DNA from: Rhodobiaceae bacterium | Lineage (GTDB): Bacteria > Pseudomonadota > Alphaproteobacteria > Parvibaculales > Parvibaculaceae | Reading direction: 5' to 3' | Assembly (NCBI GenBank): GCA_021404525.1 | Contig: JAAWWE010000001.1 | Coordinates: forward strand, 248,001 to 312,000 | Length of the DNA stretch: 64,000 nucleotides | Part shown: piece by piece, positions 52,607-61,015 of the stretch | How positions within the stretch are numbered: position 1 is the stretch's first letter | How the letters are laid out: each line of letters starts with the position of its first letter | Translations under genes and position numbers: made by a program | The notes under the pieces: generated by a model | Told to the model about the DNA's origin: nothing | Database searches by the model: none | The model's input: the letters and a program-made list of their open reading frames with translations, nothing else

Positions 52607-53953
52607 ATGACTGCTTGTCTAAGATTTGCCCCGAGCCCTACCGGCACCATTCATGTCGGCAATGTTCGCACGGCCTTGTTCAATTGGCTGCTGGCAAAGA
52701 AAGAGGGCGGGACCTTTATTCTCCGTCTGGACGATACAGATACAGAGCGCTCAACCCAGGAATATGCCGACAAGATCATTGCGGATATGGCCTGGCTTGG
52801 CCTCACCCATGACAAGACCTTTCGTCAGTCGGACCGGTTCGACCGCTATGCAGAGACAGTTGAGAAGCTGAAAGCAGACGGACGGCTCTACCCCTGTTAC
52901 GAAACACCCGACGAACTTGACCGCAAACGCAAACGTCAGCTCGGCCGAAAGCTTCCGCCAGTATACGACCGCGCGGCACTCAACCTGACAGATGAAGAGA
53001 AGGCCGCCTTCGAAGCAGAAGGTCGCCAGCCCCATTGGCGCTTCAAGCTCGATCCGGAAGTCGTGGAATTCGATGACCTCTTTTTAGGACAGGTCAAGGT
53101 CGACACGAAGAGCCTGTCTGACCCGATCCTCATCCGTGGCGACGGTTCTTATCTCTATACGCTGCCAAGTGTTGTGGATGACATTGATATGGAGATTACC
53201 CATATCGTGCGCGGTGAAGATCACGTGACCAATACCGGCGCACAGGTGCAGGTGTTTCGGGCGCTGGGTGCAGAGCCACCCATCTTCGGTCATCATTCAC
53301 TGTTGCTGAATGAAGAGGGCCAGCCGCTTTCCAAGCGCCTGCGCGGCGAATACTCAATCGAAGCGCTGCGCGACGCAGGCTTTGAGCCTATGGCCGTGAC
53401 GTCATTCCTTGCGAAGCTGGGCACGTCGGATGCGGCAATTGCCAGGTCCGACCTTAAGATCTTGGCAGATGAGTTTGAGCCAGGCGAGGTAGGGCGCTCT
53501 GGCCACCGATTTGATAAGCGGGAACTGGAGCGCGTCAACGCAGCGCTCATGCACATGACGCCATTCGAAACGGTATCTGACCGATTGGCAGAGCGCGGCA
53601 TTGAGGGCGGCGCAGAGTTTTGGGACGCCGTGCGCCCCAACCTCACCCTTTTTGATGGGGTGGCCGAGTGGTGGCACGTGGCTCATGGGCCTGTAGAGCC
53701 CGTCATCGAAGGGGACGATGCAGACTTTATCGCGGCAGCAGCGGCTGCATTGCCCGCGGAGCCCTGGGATGAGACCACCTGGAAGTCCTGGACCGGTGCG
53801 CTGAAAGAAGAAACCGGGCGCAAGGGCAAGGGCCTCTTCATGCCGCTGCGCCTGGCGCTCACGGGTCTTCGGCATGGACCTGAGCTTGCAAACCTGCTAC
53901 CTCTTCTAGGGCGCGAGCGGGCATTGGCTCGTTTGGGCGGGCAAAAAGCATAA
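52607..53953 (+). CDS. gltX: glutamate--tRNA ligase
   Basis: 448-residue class Ib synthetase. RFAPSPTGTIHVGNVRTALFN carries the HIGH-type motif as HVGN (16-19), RLDDTDTERS is the glutamate-adenylate region, and the KMSKS loop reads PLSKR. The length matches the shorter alphaproteobacterial GluRS2, which in related species can mischarge tRNA-Gln for the transamidation route or act on tRNA-Glu; which applies here is not decidable. It is the second gene after nadE with AAGGAAG as ribosome site. Confidence 0.94.
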   Translation: MTACLRFAPSPTGTIHVGNVRTALFNWLLAKKEGGTFILRLDDTDTERSTQEYADKIIADMAWLGLTHDKTFRQSDRFDRYAETVEKLKADGRLYPCYETPDELDRKRKRQLGRKLPPVYDRAALNLTDEEKAAFEAEGRQPHWRFKLDPEVVEFDDLFLGQVKVDTKSLSDPILIRGDGSYLYTLPSVVDDIDMEITHIVRGEDHVTNTGAQVQVFRALGAEPPIFGHHSLLLNEEGQPLSKRLRGEYSIEALRDAGFEPMAVTSFLAKLGTSDAAIARSDLKILADEFEPGEVGRSGHRFDKRELERVNAALMHMTPFETVSDRLAERGIEGGAEFWDAVRPNLTLFDGVAEWWHVAHGPVEPVIEGDDADFIAAAAAALPAEPWDETTWKSWTGALKEETGRKGKGLFMPLRLALTGLRHGPELANLLPLLGRERALARLGGQKA

Positions 53954-53983
53954 GATTGAAGCAATAACGGCGAGACCGATCCG

Positions 53984-54034
53984 ATGAACCTCATCAACGC
54001 GATCATTATTAAGGGTCTGATTATCAGCGGCTAA
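53984..54034 (+). CDS. isoleucine-rich leader peptide of the cimA attenuator
   Basis: A 16-codon frame, MNLINAIIIKGLIISG then TAA, lies about 175 bases upstream of citramalate synthase. Six of sixteen codons are Ile, in runs of three and two, plus two Leu. Such a leader is the hallmark of ribosome-mediated attenuation of branched-chain amino acid operons (ilv/leu leaders in enterobacteria); here it would measure Ile-tRNA charging for the isoleucine-specific citramalate route. The ribosome site is weak (GGCGAGA about 10 bases upstream). Expression is inferred. Confidence 0.62.
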   Translation: MNLINAIIIKGLIISG

Positions 54035-54150
54035 TAGCATTGGCCGCCGCCGTTCGAGCACGTTTTCTTCAGAAATTCAGACGTTAAGAACCGGCCGGTG
54101 GCGACACAGGGAACACGGTTGGGCGGACATGTGTCCGTTGAGCATTTTCA
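54027..54150 (+). promoter_or_regulatory. attenuator region between leader peptide and cimA
   Basis: Two mutually exclusive pairings can be drawn: GCGGCT (54027-54032) with GGCCGC (54042-54047), covering the leader stop, or CGCCGCCG (54045-54052) with CGGTGGCG (54096-54103). Further on, CGGAC (54124-54128) pairs with GTCCG (54133-54137), followed after a few bases by TTTT at 54145. Which stem is terminator and which antiterminator cannot be decided by eye. Confidence 0.45.
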
Positions 54151-54208
54151 GCAAAAGTGTGTAGCGGTTTTGCGGTGCGAAAATGCGATCAACAAATGGA
54201 CAAGTAAA

Positions 54209-55852
54209 ATGAGCAAAGAACGGCTTTACCTCTTCGACACGACATTGCGCGATGGCGCGCAGACGCAGGGCGTGGATTTCTCTGTCGAGGACAAGCGGCT
54301 CATTGCGGGCTTGCTCGACAAGCTCGGTCTCGACTATGTGGAAGGCGGCTATCCCGGGGCCAATCCAACGGACACAGATTTCTTCTCCGCCGATCCAGGT
54401 CTGAAGCACGCCACATTTACCGCCTTTGGCATGACCAAACGGGCAGGGCGGTCTGCGGATAACGACCCGGGTCTTGCCGCCATTCTCGACAGTTCAGCCT
54501 CAGCTGTGTGTCTCGTGGCAAAAAGCTGGGACTTCCATGTAGATGTCGCCCTCGGCATCACCAATGATGAGAATCTGGAGACCATCACCGACAGCGTACG
54601 AGCCATCATCGCCCGTGGCCGTGAAGCTATGATCGATTGCGAACATTTTTTTGATGGCTACAAGGCAAATCCGGACTATGCGCGGGCTTGCGTAAAAGCT
54701 GCGCTCGATGAAGGTGCGCGCTGGGCGATCCTCTGTGACACCAATGGGGGCACGCTCCCCCATGAGGTTCAGCAGATCGTGACCGATCTCACGAAGGACT
54801 TCCCCGGCGACCGCCTCGGTATTCATTGTCACAATGATACAGAGAACGCAGTTGCCAATACGCTGGCAGCGGTTCGCGCGGGCGTGCGCCAGATCCAGGG
54901 CACGCTCAATGGCCTTGGCGAGCGCTGTGGCAATGCCAACATGGTCTCACTTATTCCGACACTTCTGCTGAAGCCAGAATATGCTGACCGCTTTGAGATC
55001 GGTGTTACGGAAGGTCAGCTCAAAGACATCACTCATGTGTCGCGCACGCTGGACGAATTGCTGAACCGTGCGCCGGATCGCTATGCGCCTTATGTGGGCG
55101 ACAGCGCTTTCGCATCCAAAGCGGGCATCCACGTTTCGGCCATTTTGAAAAACCCATCGACCTATGAGCATGTAGAACCGGAGAGCGTTGGCAATAAGCG
55201 CCATATCTCTGTGTCCGATCAGTCAGGGCGCTCTAATGTATTGGCGCAGTTTGAAGCGGCGGGCATCGACGTTGACAGCAAGGACCCGCGCATCAACCGT
55301 CTGTTGGACGAAGTGAAAGAGAGGGAATATCTGGGCTATTCCTACGACGGCGCGGAAGCCTCATTCCAGCTGCTGGCGCGCCGCATGCTGGGGCAGGTGC
55401 CGGAATATTTCACGGTGAATTCTTTCCGTGTCCTCGTAGAACGGCGATACAACGCCTTGGGAGAGTTGGTGACTGTGTCAGAAGCAACCGCCAAGGTAGT
55501 TGTGGATGGAGAGCAGTTTATTTCTGTGGGCGAGGGGAACGGCCCGATCAATGCTCTCGACGAAGCACTCCGCAAGGATCTCGGCAAGTACCAGTCCTAT
55601 ATCGACGAAATCCGTCTGGTGGACTTTAAGGTTCGTATCCTCACCGGCGGCACGGAAGCGGTCACCCGTGTATTGATCGAAAGCGCGGACGCAGACGGCA
55701 ACCGGTGGTTCACGGTCGGTGTCTCCCCTAACATTGTGGATGCGTCTTTCCAGGCCCTAACCGACAGCATTACCTACAAGCTCTTGCGGGATGGCGCTCC
55801 GGCTCCCCTGTCTTCAGACAGTCAGGCAACGCTGAAGCAGCCGGGAAGCTGA
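54209..55852 (+). CDS. cimA: citramalate synthase
   Basis: Condenses pyruvate and acetyl-CoA to citramalate, the threonine-independent route to isoleucine. The 547-residue protein has LFDTTLRDGAQTQGVDFS (8-25), DYVEGGYPGANPTD, the metal site HCHNDTENAVANT and GTLNGLGERCGNANM; the YPGANP stretch separates CimA from homocitrate and isopropylmalate synthases. The C-terminal 150 residues form the dimeric LeuA-type regulatory domain for feedback by isoleucine. The ATG at 54209 begins the family sequence; its Shine-Dalgarno is poor. Upstream lies an Ile-rich leader. Confidence 0.94.
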   Translation: MSKERLYLFDTTLRDGAQTQGVDFSVEDKRLIAGLLDKLGLDYVEGGYPGANPTDTDFFSADPGLKHATFTAFGMTKRAGRSADNDPGLAAILDSSASAVCLVAKSWDFHVDVALGITNDENLETITDSVRAIIARGREAMIDCEHFFDGYKANPDYARACVKAALDEGARWAILCDTNGGTLPHEVQQIVTDLTKDFPGDRLGIHCHNDTENAVANTLAAVRAGVRQIQGTLNGLGERCGNANMVSLIPTLLLKPEYADRFEIGVTEGQLKDITHVSRTLDELLNRAPDRYAPYVGDSAFASKAGIHVSAILKNPSTYEHVEPESVGNKRHISVSDQSGRSNVLAQFEAAGIDVDSKDPRINRLLDEVKEREYLGYSYDGAEASFQLLARRMLGQVPEYFTVNSFRVLVERRYNALGELVTVSEATAKVVVDGEQFISVGEGNGPINALDEALRKDLGKYQSYIDEIRLVDFKVRILTGGTEAVTRVLIESADADGNRWFTVGVSPNIVDASFQALTDSITYKLLRDGAPAPLSSDSQATLKQPGS

Positions 55853-55857
55853 TGTCC

Positions 55858-56445
55858 CTAGCTTTTGGTCGATAGACCTGTGATCAGGTGTCGGATCGAC
55901 GCCTCGAGCTCTTTCTGGGGTACCCGCTTGTCACTATGCAGTGCGACCAGAGCGGCCTCTGCAAGCACAGCGTTGAGAAACCGAGCAGCAATCTCAATGG
56001 AAGGCACCTCAATTTCGCCGGCCTCTGCAGCTGCCTTCAGACCTGAGGTCATGAGGCCAAGGCTTGTGGCGGCTTCCAGATCCCGCGCCCGTTCCCAGCC
56101 GAGCACCTGCGGCGCCTGATCAATCAGAATTGTCGCAATCTCAGGCTTTCGGACTTCCTTGAGCCAGGAAAGACAGGCGTTGATCAGGCTCTCCAGCGGC
56201 GAATCTGATTTCTTCGCGGCGCGGCCTGAGCGCTTGATCGCCCCATCAGATGTCGCGACAAAAACCGCCTCAAACACCTCCCGCTTTGTGGGGAAGTGAT
56301 AGTACATCGCGCCTCGACTCACCCCGGCGGCAGCCAGGATGTCCTCTGTTGAGGTGCCGTCAAATCCTTGAGTTACAAAGAGTTTTTCGGCTGAACTGAT
56401 GAGGGAGGTGCGCGTTGCCGCCCGTCTTTCTGATTGAGTTGCCAT
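55858..56445 (-). CDS. TetR family transcriptional regulator
   Basis: 195-residue regulator. The DNA-binding domain spans about 8-55: RTSLISSAEKLFVTQGFDGTSTEDILAAAGVSRGAMYYHFPTKREVFEAV, with the recognition helix at 40-49. The ligand domain has the KPEIATILIDQAPQVLGWERARD pattern common in alphaproteobacterial members. It is divergent from a SnoaL-like gene, and the interval holds a long perfect inverted repeat at 56478, very probably its operator. It is convergent with cimA (5-base gap). Confidence 0.92.
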   Translation of the reverse strand: MATQSERRAATRTSLISSAEKLFVTQGFDGTSTEDILAAAGVSRGAMYYHFPTKREVFEAVFVATSDGAIKRSGRAAKKSDSPLESLINACLSWLKEVRKPEIATILIDQAPQVLGWERARDLEAATSLGLMTSGLKAAAEAGEIEVPSIEIAARFLNAVLAEAALVALHSDKRVPQKELEASIRHLITGLSTKS

Positions 56446-56477
56446 AAACCCACTTTACAACATGTTTGGGTGAAGGT

Positions 56478-56500
56478 AAAACCGACAGACAGTCGGTTTT
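56478..56500. promoter_or_regulatory. TetR operator: 23-base inverted repeat between divergent genes
   Basis: AAAACCGAC, a 5-base AGACA spacer and GTCGGTTTT form a perfect 9+9 inverted repeat. It lies 33 bases from the TetR ATG and 18 bases before the SnoaL-like ATG, where a bound repressor would block both promoters. Confidence 0.75.
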
Positions 56501-56517
56501 TATATTGGAGAAAATTG

Positions 56518-56889
56518 ATGAGAAATTACCCCGAGAATTTCGACCACATGCTGGCGGCCTGGAATGAACATGATCTATCCAAAGTTCGTGGACACCTGGA
56601 AAAGGCAGTGGCACCAGACGTGCACTTTCTCGATCCGAACAAGGACGTGACGGGCATCGATGCTTTTGTTGAAATGGTTCACGAATTTCGCACGGAGATA
56701 GCGCCAGACGCCGTAAACTCTCGAGCGAGCGGCGTAGATGGGCACAACGGCTTGTATCGCTACAATTGGGCTATACATAGTAAAGGCGAATTGGTCCTGA
56801 CCGGATTCGATATGTGCATGACGAACGATGACGGCATGATTTCGAAGGTCTATGGTTTCTTCGGACCTTTGCCTGAACTTGAGTCCTGA
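56518..56889 (+). CDS. SnoaL-like (NTF2-fold) protein
   Basis: 123-residue cone-shaped NTF2-fold protein: MLAAWNEHDLSKVRGHLEKAVAPDVHFLDPNKDVTGIDAFVEMVHEFR is the typical opening of polyketide-cyclase-like SnoaL domains, followed by the strands YRYNWAIHSKGELVLTGFDMCMTNDDGMISKVYGFFGPLPE. These domains act as isomerases, cyclases or plain ligand binders. The divergent TetR and its operator suggest induction by a small hydrophobic compound that may be its ligand. TTGGAGA precedes the ATG at 56518. Confidence 0.85.
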   Translation: MRNYPENFDHMLAAWNEHDLSKVRGHLEKAVAPDVHFLDPNKDVTGIDAFVEMVHEFRTEIAPDAVNSRASGVDGHNGLYRYNWAIHSKGELVLTGFDMCMTNDDGMISKVYGFFGPLPELES

Positions 56890-56951
56890 TTTTCAGCCCG
56901 ACGCTAAAGCGGAAGCCCGCTCAGCCGGGCTTCCGAACATGGTGAGCCGGG

Positions 56952-57878
56952 GTGAGTACGAATTCCGAGAAGGATGTTGGTCGCGAGGCCCTGTTGGGCG
57001 GTATCGGCGCAGCGTCAGGGTATGCCTTCTGGGGCCTTACCGTTATTTTCTACAAACAGCTCACCCATGTGTCTGCCTACGAGGTTCTGGCACACCGCAC
57101 ACTCTGGAGTGTGGTGCTCACTGTCGGCCTTATCTTTCTTTTTAAGCGGCGGGCAGCCTTTTTTGCGGCACTGACCAACAAACGTCTTCTGCTGACCTTG
57201 ACCGCGACAAGTTTGATCATTGGGACCAATTGGTTCGTCTTCATCTATTCGATCAACGAAGAACGCGTGCTGGAAACGAGCCTTGGCTATTACATCAATC
57301 CCTTGATCAGTGTCTTGATTGGTGTGGCCTTTCTGTCGGAAAAGCTGACTCGGCCGCAGATTGCAGCTGTGGTGCTGGCGGCCATTGGGGTCATTGTCAT
57401 GACCATCGATTTCGGCACGGTCCCGTGGATATCGCTCTTCCTTGCTGTGACCTTTGCGATATACGGGTACCTGCGCAAAATCACCAATGTTGAGCCATTG
57501 GAAGGTCTCTCCATAGAAGTGCTGATCCTGTTGCCTTTCGCCATTGGCTATCTGGTCTTTATTGAAAGCGATCAGGGCACGGCGCTGATGCACGAGAATG
57601 GCTGGACCGTGTTTTTGTTGATGCTGGCGGGACCCATGACGGTCATTCCGCTCTTTCTTTTCAATTATGGGGCGCAGCGTATTCGCCTCGCGACCTTGGG
57701 CCTGATGCAGTACCTCGCCCCGACCGTTCAACTGGTGATTGCCGTTTGGATCTATGGGGAAGCATTGACGGATACCCACCTCGTCACTTTTGGTCTTATC
57801 TGGGCGGGCCTCGCGCTCTTCAGCTGGGACACCTGGCGCCGCGAGAGGGAACTCCGCCGCGTCGCTCGGGCCGCCTAG
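56952..57878 (+). CDS. rarD: EamA family transporter RarD
   Basis: 308-residue inner-membrane protein with ten predicted helices in two EamA repeats. ASGYAFWGLTVIFYKQLTHVSAYEVLAHRTLWSVVL is the RarD opening, NWFVFIYSINEERVLETSLGYYINPL the diagnostic segment between helices 4 and 5, and PLFLFNYGAQRIRLATLGLMQYLAPT the second-repeat counterpart. The GTG at 56952 is the in-frame start; a nearby ATG at 56939 is in another frame. The transported substrate is unknown, although the family name comes from chloramphenicol sensitivity. Confidence 0.92.
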   Translation: MSTNSEKDVGREALLGGIGAASGYAFWGLTVIFYKQLTHVSAYEVLAHRTLWSVVLTVGLIFLFKRRAAFFAALTNKRLLLTLTATSLIIGTNWFVFIYSINEERVLETSLGYYINPLISVLIGVAFLSEKLTRPQIAAVVLAAIGVIVMTIDFGTVPWISLFLAVTFAIYGYLRKITNVEPLEGLSIEVLILLPFAIGYLVFIESDQGTALMHENGWTVFLLMLAGPMTVIPLFLFNYGAQRIRLATLGLMQYLAPTVQLVIAVWIYGEALTDTHLVTFGLIWAGLALFSWDTWRRERELRRVARAA

Positions 57879-58034
57879 GGCCTTTCAAGAGCGAATCGTT
57901 GATTTGAATACCAGAGAGCCATAGCCTCTCGTAAGGCTTGGCCCGAGCCTCCCCCCTCCATTGGGGAAGCATCTGACATGTAGGGTTCCTAACTCATCGA
58001 ACCATCTGTTCGAGCTGGCACATAAGGAGGGATT

Positions 58035-58778
58035 GTGACGACCGCTCGCAATGGAGGTTCTCCAATGAGACTATCTGCTCCAATCTATCGATTGAAACGT
58101 CAGGCGAAACTGCTGTCGCGTGAGCAGGGGGTAACCCTGCACAAAGCGCTGGATCGTATTGCCAAGGGAGAAGGCTTTAAAAGCTGGAGCCATCTGGCAA
58201 AGCGATATGCGGAAGACCGACCAGCCTCACATATCCTGTCCGAGCTCACGCCAGGCGACCTGGTTCTGCTCGGCGCAAGGCCAGAGCATGGCAAGACCCT
58301 GATGGCGCTTGAGATCATCATGGAGGCCATGAAATCGGGCGCGGAAGGGGCGTTCTTTACCCTCGACTATAACGACACAGACGTTGCGCATCGCTTGCAG
58401 TCGATTGGCAGTGATCCGCAAAAGATGGGGGCGACCTTCCTGCTGGATACCTCTGATGAGATTGACGCTGATCACATTGTCGAACAGCTGAAGGGGAAAC
58501 CCCGTGGCACGGTTGTGGCCATCGACTATCTGCAGGTGCTGGATCAAAGGCGCAGCAGTCCGGAGATCAATCAGCAGATTGAGACCTTGCGCGCTTTTGC
58601 GAAAGAGGCCGGTCACATCATCATTCTGATCTCACAGATCGACCGGAAGTATGAGCTGGGTACGCAGGATCTGCCGACGCTGGCGGATGTGCGCACACCC
58701 AATCCGCTGAACCTGTCGCTCTTCACCAAGTCCTGCTTCTTAAGAGAGGGTGAGGTGAGGCTCGAGGCGGTCGCCTGA
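58035..58778 (+). CDS. DnaB-like solo RecA-fold ATPase
   Basis: 247 residues (237 from a second start). A helical N-terminal module (about 10-60: IYRLKRQAKLLSREQGVTLHKALDRIAKGEGFKSWSHLAKR) precedes a RecA-type core with Walker A GARPEHGKT (about 80-88), FFTLDYND, Walker B VVAIDYLQVLD and an arginine-rich SQIDRKYE sensor region, all in the style of replicative helicase DnaB but without its N-terminal collar. GTG at 58035 (AAGGAGG six bases away) and ATG at 58065 (GGAGG eight bases away) both have good ribosome sites. It is usually annotated as a helicase; the function is unknown and it has no replication neighbours. Confidence 0.82.
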   Translation: MTTARNGGSPMRLSAPIYRLKRQAKLLSREQGVTLHKALDRIAKGEGFKSWSHLAKRYAEDRPASHILSELTPGDLVLLGARPEHGKTLMALEIIMEAMKSGAEGAFFTLDYNDTDVAHRLQSIGSDPQKMGATFLLDTSDEIDADHIVEQLKGKPRGTVVAIDYLQVLDQRRSSPEINQQIETLRAFAKEAGHIIILISQIDRKYELGTQDLPTLADVRTPNPLNLSLFTKSCFLREGEVRLEAVA

Positions 58779-58982
58779 GTGCGCAAATTCAGGAACCGGG
58801 GCGCACGTTCCGGTTCCACCTCCAATGATTTTCCGTCGGGGCTTCACCAGGAAAATTTCGACGTCGCGATAGAACTTTCGATGGCTGCGACCCGTTGATA
58901 TGAAGACGGGGCAAGTTGGCAATCCATCCAGGCTGGGCCTGTTGACCTGCATCAGATGTAGAACTGTTGAACGGGGAATGAG

Positions 58983-60257
58983 ATGAGATTGGGACGAGAA
59001 CTGATGGTCATTGCAGTTACGGTAGCTTTGCTCGGCTGCTCTGAAGATGACACGGACAACGAAACTTCTGCGACTATTGAACCTTCCACCGTCGCAACAC
59101 CAGATACGCGCTACACGCTGGGCGATGGCGGCGTCTCTGCCTTCTATCACTATGAGGGAGAAATTCCTGAAGGGCCCGGAACATTACTCCGGCAAGAACC
59201 TCTGGAGGCGCATCAATCCGTTCCCAGTGCTGCCGAGAACATTCGCTTACTCTACACCTCCATCGACGGCCTGGATGGCGAAACGCCGATCATTGTTTCA
59301 GGTGCCCTTTTTCTTCCGGCTGGTACGCCGCCGGAAGGTGGTTGGCCGTTGCTTTTGTGGTCGCATGGCACTGTTGGTATCGCAGACATTTGTGCCCCAA
59401 CTTGGACTGGATATGTCCCTTTTCATCAGGAGCATCTGAAACGATGGATCGAAGAGGGCTATGCGATCGTCGCATCTGACTATCAGGGACTTGGGACGAC
59501 AGGCACGCATCCCTATCTTGCTACCCGCCCGGCAGCCTACAACAATTTGGATGTTATTCGGGCGGTTCAGGCAGCAGACTTTCCTCTGACGGATAAAGTT
59601 GTTATTGCGGGACAGTCACAAGGGGCGGGGGCGGTCATCGCGACAGCAGGTCATGCGCCGACCTATGCGCCAGACATTGATCTTCGTGGTGTGGTAGCGA
59701 CGGGCGTTCCCTTCTTTTCCCCGGAGGGTCTGGTTGCTGTGCGCGAGATGCGTCCACAGGACGTGGTCGACCCGATGCTCGGGTACAACTTCCTGGCTCT
59801 GACGCTGATCCAGCAGATCAACCCAGATTTCAATATCGAAGACTACGTGTCCGACGCTGCGCTGCCGATGGCTCAAGGTGTTGCCAATATCTGCAACCGA
59901 GATATGAGAGCAAAAATCGAGGAAGCCGGCCTCACTTATAATATGACATTTAAGCAGTCTCCTTCAGAACACCTTATTGAGGCATTCAGGAAGATGCAGT
60001 TCCCGAGTTTGAAATTGCCAGTACCTCTGTTCGTTGGATCTGGCGCCATCGACCGCGATACGCCACTGCGCATGCAGGCGGGTTTCGTGAAGCAGGCCTG
60101 TGCTGCTGGATCAACCGTTGAGGCACACCTCTATGAGGAGCACGACCATCTCACCACCCTGAATCACTCAACAATGGATTCAACAAAGTTCGTTGCTGCA
60201 GCATTTTCAGACACTGAAATTTCCGGAAATTGCGAGAGTTTGCCGTTTGATGATTAG
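58983..60257 (+). CDS. lipoprotein secretory-type lipase/esterase (PF03583-like)
   Basis: 424-residue alpha/beta-hydrolase with a lipoprotein signal (ELMVIAVTVALLGC, Cys19), so anchored in the envelope. SHGTVGIADICAPTW carries the oxyanion region, ASDYQGLGTTGTHPYL is the family hallmark, the nucleophile lies in GQSQGAGAV and the catalytic His in EEHDHLT. Secretory lipases of this group cleave triacylglycerols or related esters. It starts 205 bases after the solo ATPase. Its stop overlaps the stop of the convergent LOG gene by 4 bases. Confidence 0.88.
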   Translation: MRLGRELMVIAVTVALLGCSEDDTDNETSATIEPSTVATPDTRYTLGDGGVSAFYHYEGEIPEGPGTLLRQEPLEAHQSVPSAAENIRLLYTSIDGLDGETPIIVSGALFLPAGTPPEGGWPLLLWSHGTVGIADICAPTWTGYVPFHQEHLKRWIEEGYAIVASDYQGLGTTGTHPYLATRPAAYNNLDVIRAVQAADFPLTDKVVIAGQSQGAGAVIATAGHAPTYAPDIDLRGVVATGVPFFSPEGLVAVREMRPQDVVDPMLGYNFLALTLIQQINPDFNIEDYVSDAALPMAQGVANICNRDMRAKIEEAGLTYNMTFKQSPSEHLIEAFRKMQFPSLKLPVPLFVGSGAIDRDTPLRMQAGFVKQACAAGSTVEAHLYEEHDHLTTLNHSTMDSTKFVAAAFSDTEISGNCESLPFDD

Positions 60258-60802
60258 AGCGCAGCTTCGATCCGCGGCAGCACGTCTTCAACGCGATCCA
60301 CAACCGCATACTGCCCGCGGATGGATGATCCGACGAAACCTTGATCGATCATGTGATCAAACAACCCGATGAGCGGATCCCAGAAGCCGTTGAGATTGAG
60401 AAAGAGAATAGGGCGGTTGTGGCGCCCGAGTTGCGCCCAGGTGAGCATCTCGATCACTTCTTCCAGTGTGCCAATCCCGCCGGGCAGGGCAAGGAAGGCG
60501 TCGGCACGATCAAACATCTTCTGTTTGCGCTCATGCATGGATCCCACGACAAGCAGCTCGCTCACCTCATTATAGGCAATCTCTTTGGTCTGCAGAAAAT
60601 CGGGGATGATGCCGGTCACGTGGCCGCCTTCCGCCATGACCGTCCGCGCACAAATGCCCATAAGGCCGATGCCGCCGCCGCCATAGACCAGGCCAACACC
60701 GTTCTGGGCGAAGGTACGGCCCAGCTTTTCCGCCATTTCTGCGAAGTCGGGCGTGTCCCCTTTGCTGGAGCCGCAATAGACACAGACATTTAGTCGAGGC
60801 AT
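60254..60802 (-). CDS. LOG family (TIGR00730) phosphoribohydrolase-like protein
   Basis: 182-residue Rossmann-like protein. VCVYCGSSKGDTPDFAE opens the fold, VYGGGGIGLMG binds the phosphoribosyl group, and LPGGIGTLEEVIEMLTWAQLG carries the PGGxGT motif and catalytic Glu of cytokinin-activating nucleoside 5'-monophosphate phosphoribohydrolases. Bacterial members cleave purine nucleotides to base and ribose phosphate. The ATG at 60802 has GGGAGG five bases away; an upstream start at 60859 is not supported. Confidence 0.92.
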   Translation of the reverse strand: MPRLNVCVYCGSSKGDTPDFAEMAEKLGRTFAQNGVGLVYGGGGIGLMGICARTVMAEGGHVTGIIPDFLQTKEIAYNEVSELLVVGSMHERKQKMFDRADAFLALPGGIGTLEEVIEMLTWAQLGRHNRPILFLNLNGFWDPLIGLFDHMIDQGFVGSSIRGQYAVVDRVEDVLPRIEAAL

Positions 60803-61015
60803 GGGGCCTCCCAGAGCCGTTGGGGCGACAGAGGCTTCAAATTGGTGCCGTATTTGCACTCTAACGTCATGAACAATGTGTACTCTGTTCTGTGTCCCGG
60901 TGCGGAACAGGTATTAACCATGCGATGGGCTGAGGGAAGCATTTTCCGCCAAGCCAGGTAGCATGGATCATTAGAATAACCAGGACGGAAGAAACCGAAA
61001 GAGGGGTCTGTGCCA

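Noticed and set aside
56911-56934. Strong hairpin GGAAGCCCG / CGGGCTTCC after the SnoaL-like gene, considered as a terminator
   Set aside because: It is followed by GAACAT rather than a T-run, and rarD starts just beyond; it may be an mRNA-stabilising stem but the evidence is thin.
57914-57950. Two small tandem hairpins between rarD and the DnaB-like gene
   Set aside because: Stems are only 5 bp each with no T-run or conserved loop, so they are expected by chance in GC-rich DNA.
60885-60910. CTGTTC ... GAACAG inverted repeat upstream of the LOG gene, considered as a LexA site
   Set aside because: The 14-base spacer does not fit the alphaproteobacterial GTTC/GAAC-N7 or the enterobacterial SOS box.
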